Assembly (NCBI GenBank): GCA_050730835.1
Contig: JBOHNS010000049.1
Coordinates: 1 to 5,531, forward strand
Source: JBOHNS01 sp050730835
GTDB lineage: Bacteria > Patescibacteriota > Saccharimonadia > Saccharimonadales > UBA4665
Reading direction: 5' to 3'
DNA length: 5,531 bases
The notes under the pieces: model-generated
What the model saw: the letters and a program-made list of their open reading frames with translations, nothing else
Told to the model about the DNA's origin: nothing
Databases searched by the model: none
Program-made: the position numbers and the translations under genes
Shown here: one piece after another, positions 5,500 through 5,531 of the stretch
How the letters are laid out: each line of letters starts with the position of its first letter
How positions within the stretch are numbered: the stretch's first letter is position 1

Positions 5500-5531
5500 T
5501 GGTGCGGATGAGAGGACTTGAACCTCCACGA
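5500..5531 (-). tRNA. 3' end of a tRNA, probably tRNA-Leu (cut by window edge)
   Basis: On the minus strand the last 32 bases give a five-pair T stem (GGAGG with CCTCT), T loop TTCAAGT, acceptor strand CATCCGC, discriminator A and encoded CCA ending at 5500. The acceptor implies a 5' end GCGGATG, as in many bacterial tRNA-Leu genes, and discriminator A argues against tRNA-Ser. The anticodon and variable arm lie outside the window, so the amino acid is an inference. Confidence 0.75.

Overview
The window holds four clear protein-coding genes on the minus strand, a fifth small minus-strand gene, a plus-strand tRNA near the right end, and the 3' end of another tRNA running off the right edge. Base composition is moderate, with A+T-rich spacers; genes are tightly packed and use the standard code. 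Membrane-anchored proteins with lineage-specific ectodomains, together with a Mur ligase that carries transmembrane helices where the usual substrate-binding domain should be, suggest a reduced bacterium of the Patescibacteria/CPR, perhaps Saccharibacteria. This is inference from gene style and has not been confirmed by a search.

Layout, in the direction of minus-strand transcription (right to left). At the right edge is the 3' part of a probable tRNA-Leu. Immediately after it comes a small gene of unknown function (about 74 residues) with its own extended -10 promoter and a strong ribosome binding site. Next, on the plus strand, is a tRNA-Ala with anticodon GGC whose two halves do not pair properly. 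A short A+T-rich divergent spacer separates it from a 304-residue single-pass membrane protein. A 224-base spacer follows, containing an unusual mirrored array of TTGATC/GATCAA elements just upstream of a good promoter. That promoter serves a 517-residue protein with a long disordered N-terminus, one membrane helix and an ectodomain. Then come an alpha/beta hydrolase and a MurF-type Mur ligase whose coding regions overlap by 8 bases. The left edge carries a stem-loop beyond the ligase stop codon.

How the genes may work together: the hydrolase and ligase form a translationally coupled pair with an apparent leaderless promoter, so the hydrolase may act in cell-envelope metabolism alongside the peptidoglycan-type ligase. 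The two anchored proteins upstream share an architecture and may be distant paralogues with a LolA/LppX-like ectodomain. Taken together, the minus-strand block looks like a cell-surface or cell-wall neighbourhood. The most unusual items are the TTGATC palindrome array, the mismatched tRNA-Ala, and the membrane-tethered MurF.
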